Below, piece by piece: positions 1 through 7,554 of a stretch of DNA of 48,399 bases (positions within the stretch are counted from its first letter, which is position 1; every line of letters starts with the position of its first letter). The notes below the pieces were generated by a model. The model was not told the origin of the DNA, did not search any database, and saw only the letters and a program-made list of their open reading frames with translations. A program made the translations under genes and the position numbers. This stretch comes from Staphylococcus simulans (lineage in GTDB: Bacteria; Bacillota; Bacilli; Staphylococcales; Staphylococcaceae): positions 1 to 48,399 of the forward strand of contig NZ_PPRU01000009.1 in the NCBI RefSeq assembly GCF_002902285.1. Reading direction: 5' to 3'.

Positions 1-37
1 ATTTTTATACATATTTTCGAAAATTTCATAAAAAAAT

Positions 38-76
38 AAACTACCGTTACACTTTTTCAAGTTATAACGGTAGTTT
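38..76 (+). terminator. Intrinsic terminator of an upstream gene
   Basis: A perfect 12-bp stem (38-49 with 65-76) encloses a 15-nt loop. The run of T after it is poor (tttgtct). It probably ends a gene lying left of the window; in staphylococci the suf operon usually sits there, but that is inference. Confidence 0.7.
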
Positions 77-88
77 GTCTACGGTCTG

Positions 89-116
89 AGAGGTTGCTTA
101 GGCAACCTCTTTTTTT
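89..116 (+). terminator. Intrinsic terminator, stem AGAGGTTGC
   Basis: A 9-bp stem (89-97 with 102-110) has a TTAG loop and is followed by six T. No reading frame ends just before it. The same stem sequence recurs at 585-606. Confidence 0.75.
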
Positions 117-205
117 AGTTGATAGTAAATATAAGCGTAAATGAATAGTACCATCAACATAGTGCTGTTTTATTTTTGCTGATCTAATAAATTTACTTTT
201 TAATA

Positions 206-234
206 TTTACTTAACATTGGAAATATGTTAAAAT
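206..234 (+). promoter_or_regulatory. Promoter candidate for a small RNA, extended -10
   Basis: TTTACT (206-211), a 17-nt spacer and TAAAAT (229-234), preceded by TGT (226-228), which makes an extended -10. There is no open reading frame with a ribosome binding site downstream before the terminator at 315-350. Confidence 0.5.
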
Positions 235-240
235 GTTCTT

Positions 241-357
241 TGTTCATCTTTAATTTGCTTAAGTGAACTTGAAGTTTGATTACTTCCATTTCTATTATTT
301 TATATATGCTTTGTGTCACTTGTGTTCCCTTCCTAAAATGCACAAGTGACAATTTTT
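241..357 (+). ncRNA. Candidate small RNA with C-rich terminator loop
   Basis: This roughly 115-nt unit runs from the predicted start of the promoter at 206-234 to the end of a terminator (10-bp perfect stem 315-324 with 341-350, then aattttt). The 16-nt terminator loop contains TTCCCTTCC. Unpaired UCCC motifs are known in several staphylococcal regulatory RNAs, where they pair with Shine-Dalgarno sequences. A small internal hairpin, GAAGT/ACTTC, lies at about 271-286. No coding potential is visible. That it is an sRNA is inference from promoter, terminator and loop. Confidence 0.45.
315..357 (+). terminator. Intrinsic terminator of the small RNA candidate
   Basis: The stem GTCACTTGTG/CACAAGTGAC is perfect over 10 bp with a 16-nt loop, followed by aatttttatt. 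Confidence 0.7.
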
Positions 358-401
358 ATTACATATCAATTAGATTAGTACATGACTTTTAATACATTAT
401 A

Positions 402-430
402 TTGACTGCATCAAAGTAATGTATTATTAT
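402..430 (+). promoter_or_regulatory. Promoter candidate, TTGACT-17-TATTAT
   Basis: TTGACT (402-407) and TATTAT (425-430) each match the consensus at five of six positions with 17-nt spacing. The promoter lies inside an inverted repeat (AATACATTA 391-399 with TAATGTATT 417-425) that could act as an operator. Confidence 0.5.
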
Positions 431-436
431 TTGATA

Positions 437-612
437 TACAATACCTTTTTAGGTATTGCCTTACTTATTATTTTTTGCTTTATTTTCTCTTTAATAGAGT
501 GATCCTTACTTTTATTGGTATGACCACTTTTTATGTTACGAATGTTGTTGAAAAAGTCTTGTGTGTAAAGCAATAATAATAAGGAGAGGTTGCTTCGGCA
601 ACCTCTTTTTTA
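437..612 (+). ncRNA. Second candidate small RNA
   Basis: The unit starts at the predicted start of the promoter at 402-430. It begins with an 8-bp hairpin (CAATACCT 439-446 with AGGTATTG 451-458) close to the 5' end and ends at the strong terminator at 585-611. Only a 16-codon frame (about 521-571) lies inside it, with no ribosome binding site, so a noncoding transcript is more likely than a peptide gene. Confidence 0.35.
585..612 (+). terminator. Intrinsic terminator with TTCG tetraloop
   Basis: The 9-bp stem AGAGGTTGC/GCAACCTCT (585-593 with 598-606) is closed by a TTCG loop and followed by a T run. The stem is identical to the one at 89-110. Confidence 0.8.
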
Positions 613-685
613 TTATTGCATGGTTAATACTATTGAAATTATATATTTTTTTGATGAAAAAAGAGAGAAATGTTATAGTAGTTAT

Positions 686-713
686 TGAGTGTTATTCACT
701 CATATATTTTTTT
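686..713 (+). terminator. Weak terminator-like hairpin
   Basis: A 6-bp stem (TGAGTG 686-691 with CACTCA 697-702) is followed by tatattttttt. The stem is short and no transcript unit can be assigned to it. Confidence 0.3.
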
Positions 714-720
714 GCGCCTT

Positions 721-768
721 AAGCGTTATCTGATATAGCCCGCAAACCTACATCAGATGACGCTTTTT
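721..768 (+). terminator. Strong hairpin with T run
   Basis: A 14-bp stem (721-734 with 752-765, one G-T pair) with a 17-nt loop is followed by TTT. It would also work in the minus direction. It borders the integrase-like relic at 780-840. Confidence 0.65.
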
Positions 769-888
769 AATTTGTAAGATCCCACCATTAAATAGGCAGT
801 TTTTTGATACCATTTTTGATACCATTTTGTTTAAAAACAGAAAAAGTTTAGAAAATTTAAGTGCTTGAAATCGCATGAAATCAACGTT
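758..888 (-). pseudogene. Possible relic of a phage-type integrase C-terminus or att-site remnant
   Basis: The minus strand here reads, without a usable start, into ...NKMVSKMVSKNCLFNGGI... and stops at 758-760. The tandem KMVSKMVSK, coded by a repeated ttttgataccat on the plus strand (803-825), resembles the tails of some staphylococcal phage and island integrases as I remember them. A stop codon lies upstream in the same frame at about 888, so nothing intact remains. It may mark an old integration site. This is inference only. Confidence 0.3.
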
Positions 889-987
889 TTAAATTTCAAG
901 AAATCCTAAAAAACTTCATTTTCAATCGAAATGGAAGGTTCTATCGGTTAATCCAATAGTGTTCATTGAATATATGTATTAAAATAC

Positions 988-1024
988 GCAGCACGCATAC
1001 TTAATCGTATGTGTGCTGCTTTTT
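988..1024 (+). terminator. Intrinsic terminator
   Basis: A 13-bp stem with one G-T pair (988-1000 with 1007-1019) has a 6-nt loop and is followed by five T. No gene ends before it. Confidence 0.7.
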
Positions 1025-1203
1025 AATGTCTGAAGTTAAGTGAAAAGATAAGTGTAATGAAACAATAAAGAGATTTACCGAGATTTAAAGAGAGTTAAGT
1101 CAGGCATGTCAGACAAGTTCAGGGTTAATACGATTTTTGGTAATTTATTAAGCAAATTAGGACATGTTAGAGTCTACTAATACAATTTATATTGAAATTT
1201 AAC

Positions 1204-1233
1204 GTGACGTAAAATTCTGAAATGTGGTATAAG
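1204..1233 (+). promoter_or_regulatory. Promoter candidate for the small membrane protein
   Basis: GTGACG (1204-1209), 18 nt, TATAAG (1228-1233) with a TGG extended -10 just before it. The start codon at 1273 is 40 nt downstream. Confidence 0.4.
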
Positions 1234-1272
1234 TAAGTGATAAAATAAAGAAAATGTTTAGAGGGGAAACCT

Positions 1273-1488
1273 ATGAAGAATAATCCAACTTTGTTAAAGA
1301 TTCTAGCAGCAGTATTTATATTGTTAACAATTATCAGCCCGTTATTTGCGATTGGAAGTATAATTTGTAGTGTGAAAATCAAAAAATACAATGATGTCGT
1401 TGGAGATCGTTTTCTCACGATTTCTATAATTTGTGCAGTAATATTTATGGCGTTTCATTTTATCTACTATCTCACTTACTTATTTTAA
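1273..1488 (+). CDS. Small two-segment membrane protein, unknown function
   Basis: The 71-residue product has two hydrophobic segments, about residues 9-34 (LLKILAAVFILLTIISP...) and 47-70 (LTISIICAVIFMAFHFIYYL...). They are joined by a short basic and polar loop containing KIKKYND. The start is well supported by GAGGGG at 1261-1266, seven bases before the ATG. A promoter candidate and a strong terminator (1501-1546) frame it as a single-gene unit. I do not recognise a family. The layout would suit a small integral membrane protein or a subunit modulator, but no function can be assigned. Confidence 0.6.
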   Translation: MKNNPTLLKILAAVFILLTIISPLFAIGSIICSVKIKKYNDVVGDRFLTISIICAVIFMAFHFIYYLTYLF

Positions 1489-1500
1489 AAGTATATTTTA

Positions 1501-1551
1501 AAAGCCAGAAAGTAAACAGTTACACTGTATCTTACTTTCTGGCTTTATTTT
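1501..1551. terminator. Bidirectional terminator between convergent genes
   Basis: The perfect 15-bp stem (1501-1515 with 1532-1546) carries an inner ACAGT/ACTGT hairpin. T-rich on one side and A-rich on the other, it can serve the gene at 1273 and the minus-strand frame at 1555-1908. Confidence 0.75.
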
Positions 1552-1554
1552 AGT

Positions 1555-1908
1555 TCATAAAAGTAAATGATTAAATGATAAAAAGTCGTTAGTTGTATCT
1601 TTTAGAGACAAATTCTGTATCGATGTCTTATTGTTGAATAAGTTATTTATACAAATGATTGACTGAGTAAAACTTTGAAGTGATTCATTTAAATTCTGTA
1701 TAACACATTCAATATAGATTTCTTCAGTGCTTTCATCTATATTTACATTAAATGTTTGAATGTATTTGTATAGTAATTTAAGTGTTGGTTTCTGCTCAAA
1801 CAACTCAGGTTTTTGAGGTTTTAAATTAAATAGTGTATAGCCATCGTCACAAAGTGTGATAGTCTGCTTATCATCGCTAAAGATAGCATAAAGAATGATG
1901 TTATCCAT
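1555..1908 (-). CDS. Hypothetical protein, 117 residues, weak start
   Basis: This open frame encodes a soluble, acidic protein with MDNIILYAIFSDDK at its N-terminus and no motif I recognise. Codon use looks natural and it converges on the shared terminator at 1501-1546. However, the only ATG (1906-1908) has no Shine-Dalgarno sequence before it. The frame stays open upstream to a stop codon about 50 nt away, without another good start. It may be a real gene with a poor start, or the 3' remainder of a decayed gene. Confidence 0.4.
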   Translation of the reverse strand: MDNIILYAIFSDDKQTITLCDDGYTLFNLKPQKPELFEQKPTLKLLYKYIQTFNVNIDESTEEIYIECVIQNLNESLQSFTQSIICINNLFNNKTSIQNLSLKDTTNDFLSFNHLLL

Positions 1909-2208
1909 CGTGCAATCTTTAAAAGAAATTTCTACGCGTAGTGTATGTGAATTTATTTTCTTGAAATCTACTTAGTTAGATATCTAACGTTAAAGTGCAG
2001 TATTACTCCTAGAGGGATTGTTTTATTAAAAGTATTTTTTAAAGGTACTACAATTCATCTGAAAATTCGGTACAATGGTAATTAATCATTGTACTTCGTG
2101 AAAAGCGTGGAACTTGTTCGGTTTACATAAATAGAGAGATGGGAAATTAATAAGAAATATACGCTTTTTGACAGAGTCAATAAGAGTTTTAAGGGAGCGT
2201 CGGCCATC
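1909..2208. other. Intergenic region before the CNNM/CBS gene
   Basis: I see no gene here. It holds a short palindrome, TAGATATCTA (about 1977-1986), and a small inverted repeat, TTGAC-AGA-GTCAA (2168-2180). The ribosome binding site AAGGGAG (2191-2197) belongs to the next gene. No clear -35/-10 pair stands out. Confidence 0.4.
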
Positions 2209-3249
2209 ATGATTATAGCTATCATTATTTTAATTTTTGTTTCTTTCTTCTTTTCTGGCAGTGAAACGGCATTAACTGCTGCGAATAAAGTGAAATTACA
2301 GACTGAAAGCAGGAAAGGAGATCCAAAGGCAAAAAGGTTATTGGCACTTTTAAATAAACCTAGAGATTTTATCACAACGATTTTAATCGCAAATAACAGT
2401 GCGAATATCGTGTTGCCTACGCTAGTTACTATTCTTGCTGTACAACATGGTTGGAACGTGGGGATTGCATCTTTAGTGATTACAGTTGTGGTAATTATTG
2501 TTTCAGAAGTGATACCAAAATCTATTGCAGCAACTTATCCTGATGCGATTTCTAAATTAGTCTATCCGGTAATTCATTTATTTGTGGTAATCTTAACGCC
2601 GATTACTAAAATTTTAAATGGTTTAACTGGTTTGATTAACCGAATGCTTGCGAATGATAAATTCCAAAGCCAAACCATGTCTAAAGAAGAAGTGCGTACA
2701 ATGGTAACCATTGCAGGGGCACAAGGGGCATTTAATGAGAATGAACGAGATCGTCTTCAAAGTGTTTTAACTTTCCAACAATTGCGTGTTAAAGATGTAG
2801 ATACAACACCACGTGTCAATGTGACTGCATTCTCAAAAGATACACCATATGACGAAGTGTATGAAATTATTATGTCACACCCATATACACGTTATCCGGT
2901 CTATGATGAAGACATTGATAATATTGTGGGAGTCTTTCATTCAAAATACTTATTAATATGGAGTCGTCACTATGATAAAACATTAGAAGATTATATTTCT
3001 AAACCACTTTTTGTGAATGAGCACAATAAAGCTGAGTGGGTCATGCGTAAAATGATTGCGACACGTAAACACATCGCCATTGTATTAGATGAATATGGCG
3101 GTACGGATGCGATTATTACGATGGAAGACTTAATTGAGCAATTGCTTGGTTTAGATATTGAAGATGAAATGGATCAACATGAACAAAATAAAGTCGATGA
3201 ACGTTTGAAAAATAGACAAAAGCCAAAAGCGAATCAATCATCTTTATAG
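2209..3249 (+). CDS. CNNM/CBS-domain membrane protein (HlyC/CorC family, MpfA-like)
   Basis: The 346-residue protein has an N-terminal CNNM membrane domain (residues 1 to about 150) with four hydrophobic stretches and the family signature [10 protein letters not shown] near the start. A cytoplasmic CBS pair follows at about 195-320, including [17 protein letters not shown] and [18 protein letters not shown]. Relatives are divalent-cation, mainly magnesium, efflux or homeostasis proteins in the membrane. The usual C-terminal CorC_HlyC domain is missing, and a charged tail ([11 protein letters not shown]) ends the protein. This shorter form also occurs in other staphylococci. AAGGGAG at 2191-2197 supports the start, with slightly long spacing. 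The next gene starts 13 nt downstream. The transport role is inferred from the family. Confidence 0.85.
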   Translation: MIIAIIILIFVSFFFSGSETALTAANKVKLQTESRKGDPKAKRLLALLNKPRDFITTILIANNSANIVLPTLVTILAVQHGWNVGIASLVITVVVIIVSEVIPKSIAATYPDAISKLVYPVIHLFVVILTPITKILNGLTGLINRMLANDKFQSQTMSKEEVRTMVTIAGAQGAFNENERDRLQSVLTFQQLRVKDVDTTPRVNVTAFSKDTPYDEVYEIIMSHPYTRYPVYDEDIDNIVGVFHSKYLLIWSRHYDKTLEDYISKPLFVNEHNKAEWVMRKMIATRKHIAIVLDEYGGTDAIITMEDLIEQLLGLDIEDEMDQHEQNKVDERLKNRQKPKANQSSL

Positions 3250-3262
3250 GGAGTGTTCACAT

Positions 3263-4333
3263 ATGTGGTCAGATACAAAAATCACTGCACAACTTGGAAT
3301 CAAGTATCCAATTATTCAAGCCGGAATGGCAGGCAATACAACGCCTGAATTAGTCGCTAGTGTGAGTAATAGCGGAGGCTTAGGAACGATAGGCGCAGGG
3401 TATTTCAGTTCAGAAAAACTTGCGGAGGAAATAGATAAAGTTAAATTATTAACCACTCAACCTTTTGCGGTTAATTTATTTGTGCCGAGTAAAAAACATA
3501 TCAAGCGTGCGCAAGTTGATTTAATGAATGCATGGTTAAATCCTTATCGTCGTGCATTGGATTTAGAACAACCCGTAGTGAATTTATCTGAAACACAACA
3601 ACTTGAACAACAAATTGATATCTTGATTGAAAAACGTGTACCCATTGTTAGTTTTACATTCGGTATTCCAGATGTCCATTTAATTCGTAAAATGCACGAA
3701 CATCATATGATAGTGATGGGTACCGCGACTTCTGTTGAAGAAGCAATTGTGAATGAAGAAGCGGGTATTGATATTATTGTGACACAAGGTAGTGAGGCAG
3801 GCGGACATCGCGGATCATTTTTAAAACAAGAAGACGGAGAATATCCAATGATTGGCAGTATTTCACTTGTACCGCAAGTAGCTGATGCAGTGTCTCTACC
3901 TGTAGTCGCAGCAGGTGGTATTATGGACGGCAGGGGTGTACTTGCTAGTCTGATTTTAGGTGCGTCAGGTGTACAGATGGGAACAGCCTTCTTAACATCA
4001 CAAGAAAGCGGTGCAGATATTGCGTATAAGCAAGCAATTTTAAATAGCACAGAAACATCAACCGTGTTAACAAATGCTTTCAGTGGCAAAATGGCACGAG
4101 GTATCCGTAATGATTTTGTAGATTACCTGTCTACATTTCGTGGAGAAGTGCCAGAATACCCAATTCAAAACCAATTGACTTCAGCAATCCGTAAAGCATC
4201 GACTGCCAATCATGATCACTCATTAATGTCATTATGGAGTGGTCAGACACCAAGACTTGCGACAAGTCGTAAAGCGAATGAAGTCGTTGAATCTATAGTG
4301 CAGCAAATTGAAGATATGCGTTTTCAATCATAG
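3263..4333 (+). CDS. Nitronate monooxygenase-like FMN enzyme (2-nitropropane dioxygenase family)
   Basis: The 356-residue TIM-barrel flavoprotein shows the family motifs: [20 protein letters not shown] near residue 20, [10 protein letters not shown] around 175-184, [13 protein letters not shown] near 213, and [12 protein letters not shown] near 232. The last two are FMN-phosphate binding segments. Enzymes of this family oxidise toxic alkyl nitronates such as propionate 3-nitronate. Some relatives are FabK-type enoyl-ACP reductases, so substrate identity is not certain. A GGGAG box lies just upstream and the gene follows the CNNM/CBS gene by 13 nt, probably in one transcript. A strong terminator follows at 4345-4383. 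Confidence 0.85.
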   Translation: MWSDTKITAQLGIKYPIIQAGMAGNTTPELVASVSNSGGLGTIGAGYFSSEKLAEEIDKVKLLTTQPFAVNLFVPSKKHIKRAQVDLMNAWLNPYRRALDLEQPVVNLSETQQLEQQIDILIEKRVPIVSFTFGIPDVHLIRKMHEHHMIVMGTATSVEEAIVNEEAGIDIIVTQGSEAGGHRGSFLKQEDGEYPMIGSISLVPQVADAVSLPVVAAGGIMDGRGVLASLILGASGVQMGTAFLTSQESGADIAYKQAILNSTETSTVLTNAFSGKMARGIRNDFVDYLSTFRGEVPEYPIQNQLTSAIRKASTANHDHSLMSLWSGQTPRLATSRKANEVVESIVQQIEDMRFQS

Positions 4334-4344
4334 AGATGAAGAGT

Positions 4345-4383
4345 AATAAGTACTGCGTTGGTCATTGCGCAGTACTTATTTTT
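4345..4383 (+). terminator. Intrinsic terminator
   Basis: A perfect 13-bp stem, AATAAGTACTGCG with its complement (4345-4357 and 4368-4380), has a 10-nt loop and ends in TTTTT. Confidence 0.85.
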
Positions 4384-4453
4384 ACTTCAATTCTAAGATG
4401 AAGTGAACAGGTTCTAGACATAAAATATGATAGAATGAGATTGGTGATTATGT

Positions 4454-5302
4454 ATGATAGATATTGGACTGACAGGGTGGGGAGATCACGATTCTCTTTA
4501 TACTGATCTAAGTCGTAAAACAGACAAATTAAAGACTTATGCGAGTCATTTTCCAGTGGTAGAATTAGATGCGTCGTATTATGCGATTCAACCCGAACGC
4601 AACATTAGAAAGTGGATAAAAGAAACACCCGATCGTTTTAAGTTTGTGGTGAAAATTCATCAAGCATTGACTTTGCATGCGGATTTTAAAGACTTTGCTG
4701 AGACACGAAATGAACTCTTTGAAGAGTTCAAGTTAATGATTCAACCATTAATTGAAGCGGATAAACTTGCGATGGTACTTGTTCAGTTTCCGCCATGGTT
4801 TGACTGCAAGACTCAAAATATTAATTACATACGTTATGTACGTGAACATTTAAAACATGTGCCGGTTTGTATAGAATTCAGAAATCAAACTTGGTTTGAA
4901 GGGGAGATGAAAGAACATACTTTAACCTTTTTAACAGAACAAGGCTTGATTCATGCGATTGTCGATGAACCGCAAGTCGGGGAAGGTTCAGCACCTTTCG
5001 TCAACCGCATTACAACGGATACAGCCTTTGTACGTTATCATGGACGTAACCGTCATGGTTGGACTAAGCAAGATATGACAGACGAAGCGTGGCGAGATGT
5101 CCGCTATTTATATGACTATACAACAGAAGAGTTAGAAGAACTTGCACAACATGTGCGTATTATTCAACAAAAAGCTAAAAAGATTTATGTAGTTTTCAAT
5201 AACAACTCAGGCGGTCACGCAGCAAATAATGCGAAAGAACTTCAACGAATTCTTGGTATTGACTACGAAGGCTTAGCACCGCAGCAGCTTAAATTATTTT
5301 AG
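4454..5302 (+). CDS. DUF72 family protein (YunF-like)
   Basis: The 282-residue soluble protein belongs to the DUF72 family, whose TIM-barrel-like members have no established reaction. Typical segments are MIDIGLTGWGDHDSLY at the N-terminus, VCIEFRNQTWF around residues 137-147 and FVRYHGRNRHGW around 193-204. The C-terminal FNNNSGGHAANNAKEL is also characteristic of the family. The ribosome binding site is weak (ttggtgat about 10 nt before the ATG). The gene leads a tight run with the TauE-like gene (11-nt gap) and the YunD-like gene (14-nt gap), a linkage also seen in Bacillus subtilis yunD-yunE-yunF. Confidence 0.85.
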   Translation: MIDIGLTGWGDHDSLYTDLSRKTDKLKTYASHFPVVELDASYYAIQPERNIRKWIKETPDRFKFVVKIHQALTLHADFKDFAETRNELFEEFKLMIQPLIEADKLAMVLVQFPPWFDCKTQNINYIRYVREHLKHVPVCIEFRNQTWFEGEMKEHTLTFLTEQGLIHAIVDEPQVGEGSAPFVNRITTDTAFVRYHGRNRHGWTKQDMTDEAWRDVRYLYDYTTEELEELAQHVRIIQQKAKKIYVVFNNNSGGHAANNAKELQRILGIDYEGLAPQQLKLF

Positions 5303-5313
5303 GAAGTGATGAT

Positions 5314-6138
5314 ATGGTGAGTATTCTCTTACTCATTTTAATAGGAGCCTTATCAGCAATTTTAGGCTCGCTTGTCGGAATTGGAGGCGGATTAATTATA
5401 GTTCCGACATTAGTCTATTTAGGTGTGGAACATGATTTACTCCATGGGATTACGCCTCAAATAGCGATTGGAACTTCCTCAATTATTTTAATTGTGACAG
5501 GTTTAGTGTCTACATTAGGGTATTTAAAATCTAAGCAAGTAGATACAAAAAATGGTTATATATTCTTATTCGGATTATTACCAGGCTCCTTATTCGGTTC
5601 ATTTATCAGTCGTTATTTAACGTTAGATTCATTTAATTTGTACTTCGGTATGTTTTTGATTCTGGTTTCGATTTTATTATTAGTACGTAATTCAATTAAG
5701 CCGATCAAACTCTTTGAAAAGAAAAAGTATGAAAAAACATATGTAGATAAAGATGGGACGATTTATCATTATCACGTGCCGCCTGTATTTGCGTTCGTGG
5801 TAACATTTTTCATTGGAATTACAACAGGACTCTTCGGTATCGGTGGGGGCGCTTTGATGACACCGTTAATGTTGATTGTGTTCAGATTCCCGCCGCACGT
5901 TGCGGTAGGTACAAGTATGATGATGATTTTCTTCTCTAGTGTGATGAGTTCTATCGGACATACTTTCCAAGGTCACGTTGCTTGGCATTATGCGCTTGTT
6001 TTAGTTATTTCAAGTTATGTCGGAGCTAAAATCGGTGTTAGAATCAACCAATCTATCAAATCTAATACAGTGGTTGCTTTACTGAGAACGGTGATGCTGT
6101 TATTAGGGGTTTATCTTATTATTAAATCATTGCTTTAA
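5314..6138 (+). CDS. TauE/SafE-family membrane exporter (YunE-like)
   Basis: The 274-residue protein has about eight hydrophobic segments and the internally duplicated TauE/SafE fold. Each half carries a glycine-rich motif: LVGIGGGLIIVPTLVYLG near residue 20 and GLFGIGGGALMTPL near 177. A charged loop (KKKYEKTYVDKDGTIYHYH) separates the halves. Family members export or import sulfite, sulfoacetate or other organic sulfur anions. The actual substrate here is not known. GGAAGTG precedes the ATG. The gene sits between the DUF72 gene and the YunD-like phosphoesterase and is probably cotranscribed with them. Confidence 0.85.
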   Translation: MVSILLLILIGALSAILGSLVGIGGGLIIVPTLVYLGVEHDLLHGITPQIAIGTSSIILIVTGLVSTLGYLKSKQVDTKNGYIFLFGLLPGSLFGSFISRYLTLDSFNLYFGMFLILVSILLLVRNSIKPIKLFEKKKYEKTYVDKDGTIYHYHVPPVFAFVVTFFIGITTGLFGIGGGALMTPLMLIVFRFPPHVAVGTSMMMIFFSSVMSSIGHTFQGHVAWHYALVLVISSYVGAKIGVRINQSIKSNTVVALLRTVMLLLGVYLIIKSLL

Positions 6139-6152
6139 AGGAGGCGTCGAGT

Positions 6153-7472
6153 TTGAAATTAACGATTTATCATACGAATGATATTCACAGCCATCTGCAT
6201 GCTTACGAGCGTATTGCTGCGTATATGGCAGAGCATAGACCATTACTAGACCATCCTTCACTTTATATAGATATCGGCGACCATGTTGATTTATCAGCAC
6301 CTGTAACAGAAGCAACACATGGCCTTAAAAATATAGAATTATTAAATGACGCACATTGTGATATTGCGACAATCGGTAATAATGAAGGGATGACCATTTC
6401 ACATGAAGATTTAAATGCATTATATGAAGATGCTGATTTTGCGGTTACTTGCAGTAATGTGTTTGATGAAGATGGCCATTTGCCACACCATATTACATCG
6501 AGTTATATTAAAGAAATTGAAGGTGTACGTATCTTATTTGTTGCCGCAACTGCACCTTTCACACCGTTCTATCGTGCTTTAGATTGGGTTGTTACTGATC
6601 CGATGGCTGCGATAAAAGATGAAGTAGAGAAACAAGCAGGTAATTATGATGTATTGATGATCATGAGTCATTGCGGTATCTTCTTCGACCGTAAATTATG
6701 TGAAGAGATTCCTGAAATTGATGTTATTTTTGGTAGTCACACCCATCATTATTTTGAAGAAGGCGAAATGAAAAATGGTGTTTTAATGGCAGCAGCAGGA
6801 AAATACGGTCATTTCTTAGGTGAAGTCAATTTAACGATTGAAAATAAGAAAGTCGTACATAAAACAGCAATCCTGCATCCTGAAGACACCTTGCCAGAAG
6901 TTGAAACGAACTTTAAAGAAGAAGGTAAAGCATTGATGAGCACGCCTTTAGTTGATCATCCTGTAAACTTAAAAAGAAAGACAGATATGATTACCAAAAC
7001 AGCGTATTTACTTGCGGAAAGTGTATGTGAGTTCACACATGCAGATTGTGCAATTATTAACGCTGGGTTAGTAGTCAAAGGCATCGAAGGGCCGAACGTC
7101 ACTGAATATGATGTGCATCAAATGTTGCCGCATCCGATTAATTTAGTACGTATCAAAATTACAGGCCGTGATTTAAAACAAGTTATCTTAACAGCTGAAG
7201 AACAAGCGTATATGCACGAACATGCGCAAGGTTTAGGATTTAGAGGCGATATTTTCGGCGGTTATATTTTATATCAAATGGGTTATATTGAATCAGAATC
7301 TCGTTTCTTTGTTCAAGGGAAAGAGATTGTTGATGATCACATCTATACATTAGGAACTGTTGATATGTATACGTTTGGACGTTATTTCCCTCTATTTAAA
7401 AACTTGCCGACAGAATATTTGATGCCAGAATTTTTAAGAGATATTTTCAAACAGAAATTATTAGAATTATGA
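6153..7472 (+). CDS. Metallophosphoesterase/5'-nucleotidase family protein (YunD-like), TTG start
   Basis: The 439-residue protein has a calcineurin-type metallophosphoesterase domain (about 1-210) and a 5'-nucleotidase C-terminal substrate domain (about 240-400). Metal-binding motifs are IYHTNDIHSHL near the start, DIGDHVD, IGNNEG in place of the commoner GNHE, MSHCG and FGSHTHH. No signal peptide is present, so unlike classical UDP-sugar hydrolases it should act in the cytoplasm. The start is TTG at 6153, chosen because a perfect AAAGGAGG lies at 6137-6144, eight bases upstream, and the motif-bearing N-terminus begins immediately. The substrate (nucleotide or nucleotide sugar) is unknown. 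Confidence 0.85.
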   Translation: MKLTIYHTNDIHSHLHAYERIAAYMAEHRPLLDHPSLYIDIGDHVDLSAPVTEATHGLKNIELLNDAHCDIATIGNNEGMTISHEDLNALYEDADFAVTCSNVFDEDGHLPHHITSSYIKEIEGVRILFVAATAPFTPFYRALDWVVTDPMAAIKDEVEKQAGNYDVLMIMSHCGIFFDRKLCEEIPEIDVIFGSHTHHYFEEGEMKNGVLMAAAGKYGHFLGEVNLTIENKKVVHKTAILHPEDTLPEVETNFKEEGKALMSTPLVDHPVNLKRKTDMITKTAYLLAESVCEFTHADCAIINAGLVVKGIEGPNVTEYDVHQMLPHPINLVRIKITGRDLKQVILTAEEQAYMHEHAQGLGFRGDIFGGYILYQMGYIESESRFFVQGKEIVDDHIYTLGTVDMYTFGRYFPLFKNLPTEYLMPEFLRDIFKQKLLEL

Positions 7473-7488
7473 ATTATGACTTATAGCG

Positions 7489-7517
7489 TTTTCATTTTGT
7501 TATAAATTCGTTATAAT
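7489..7517 (+). promoter_or_regulatory. lipA promoter candidate
   Basis: TTTTCA (7489-7494), 17 nt, perfect TATAAT (7512-7517). It lies between the YunD-like gene and lipA, so lipA can be transcribed on its own. Confidence 0.55.
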
Positions 7518-7554
7518 AAGATGAAGATGAGTACACAGGAGGGTATGTGTTGTA

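Noticed and set aside
640..723. Possible short peptide MKKERNVIVVIECYSLIYFFAP at about 653
   Set aside because: It has no ribosome binding site, and the frame runs through a hairpin and T run; chance in an AT-rich region is more likely.
2082..2375. 97-codon minus-strand frame across the start of the CNNM/CBS gene
   Set aside because: It is antisense to a well-supported gene, has no ribosome binding site and its hydrophobic appearance mirrors the opposite strand.
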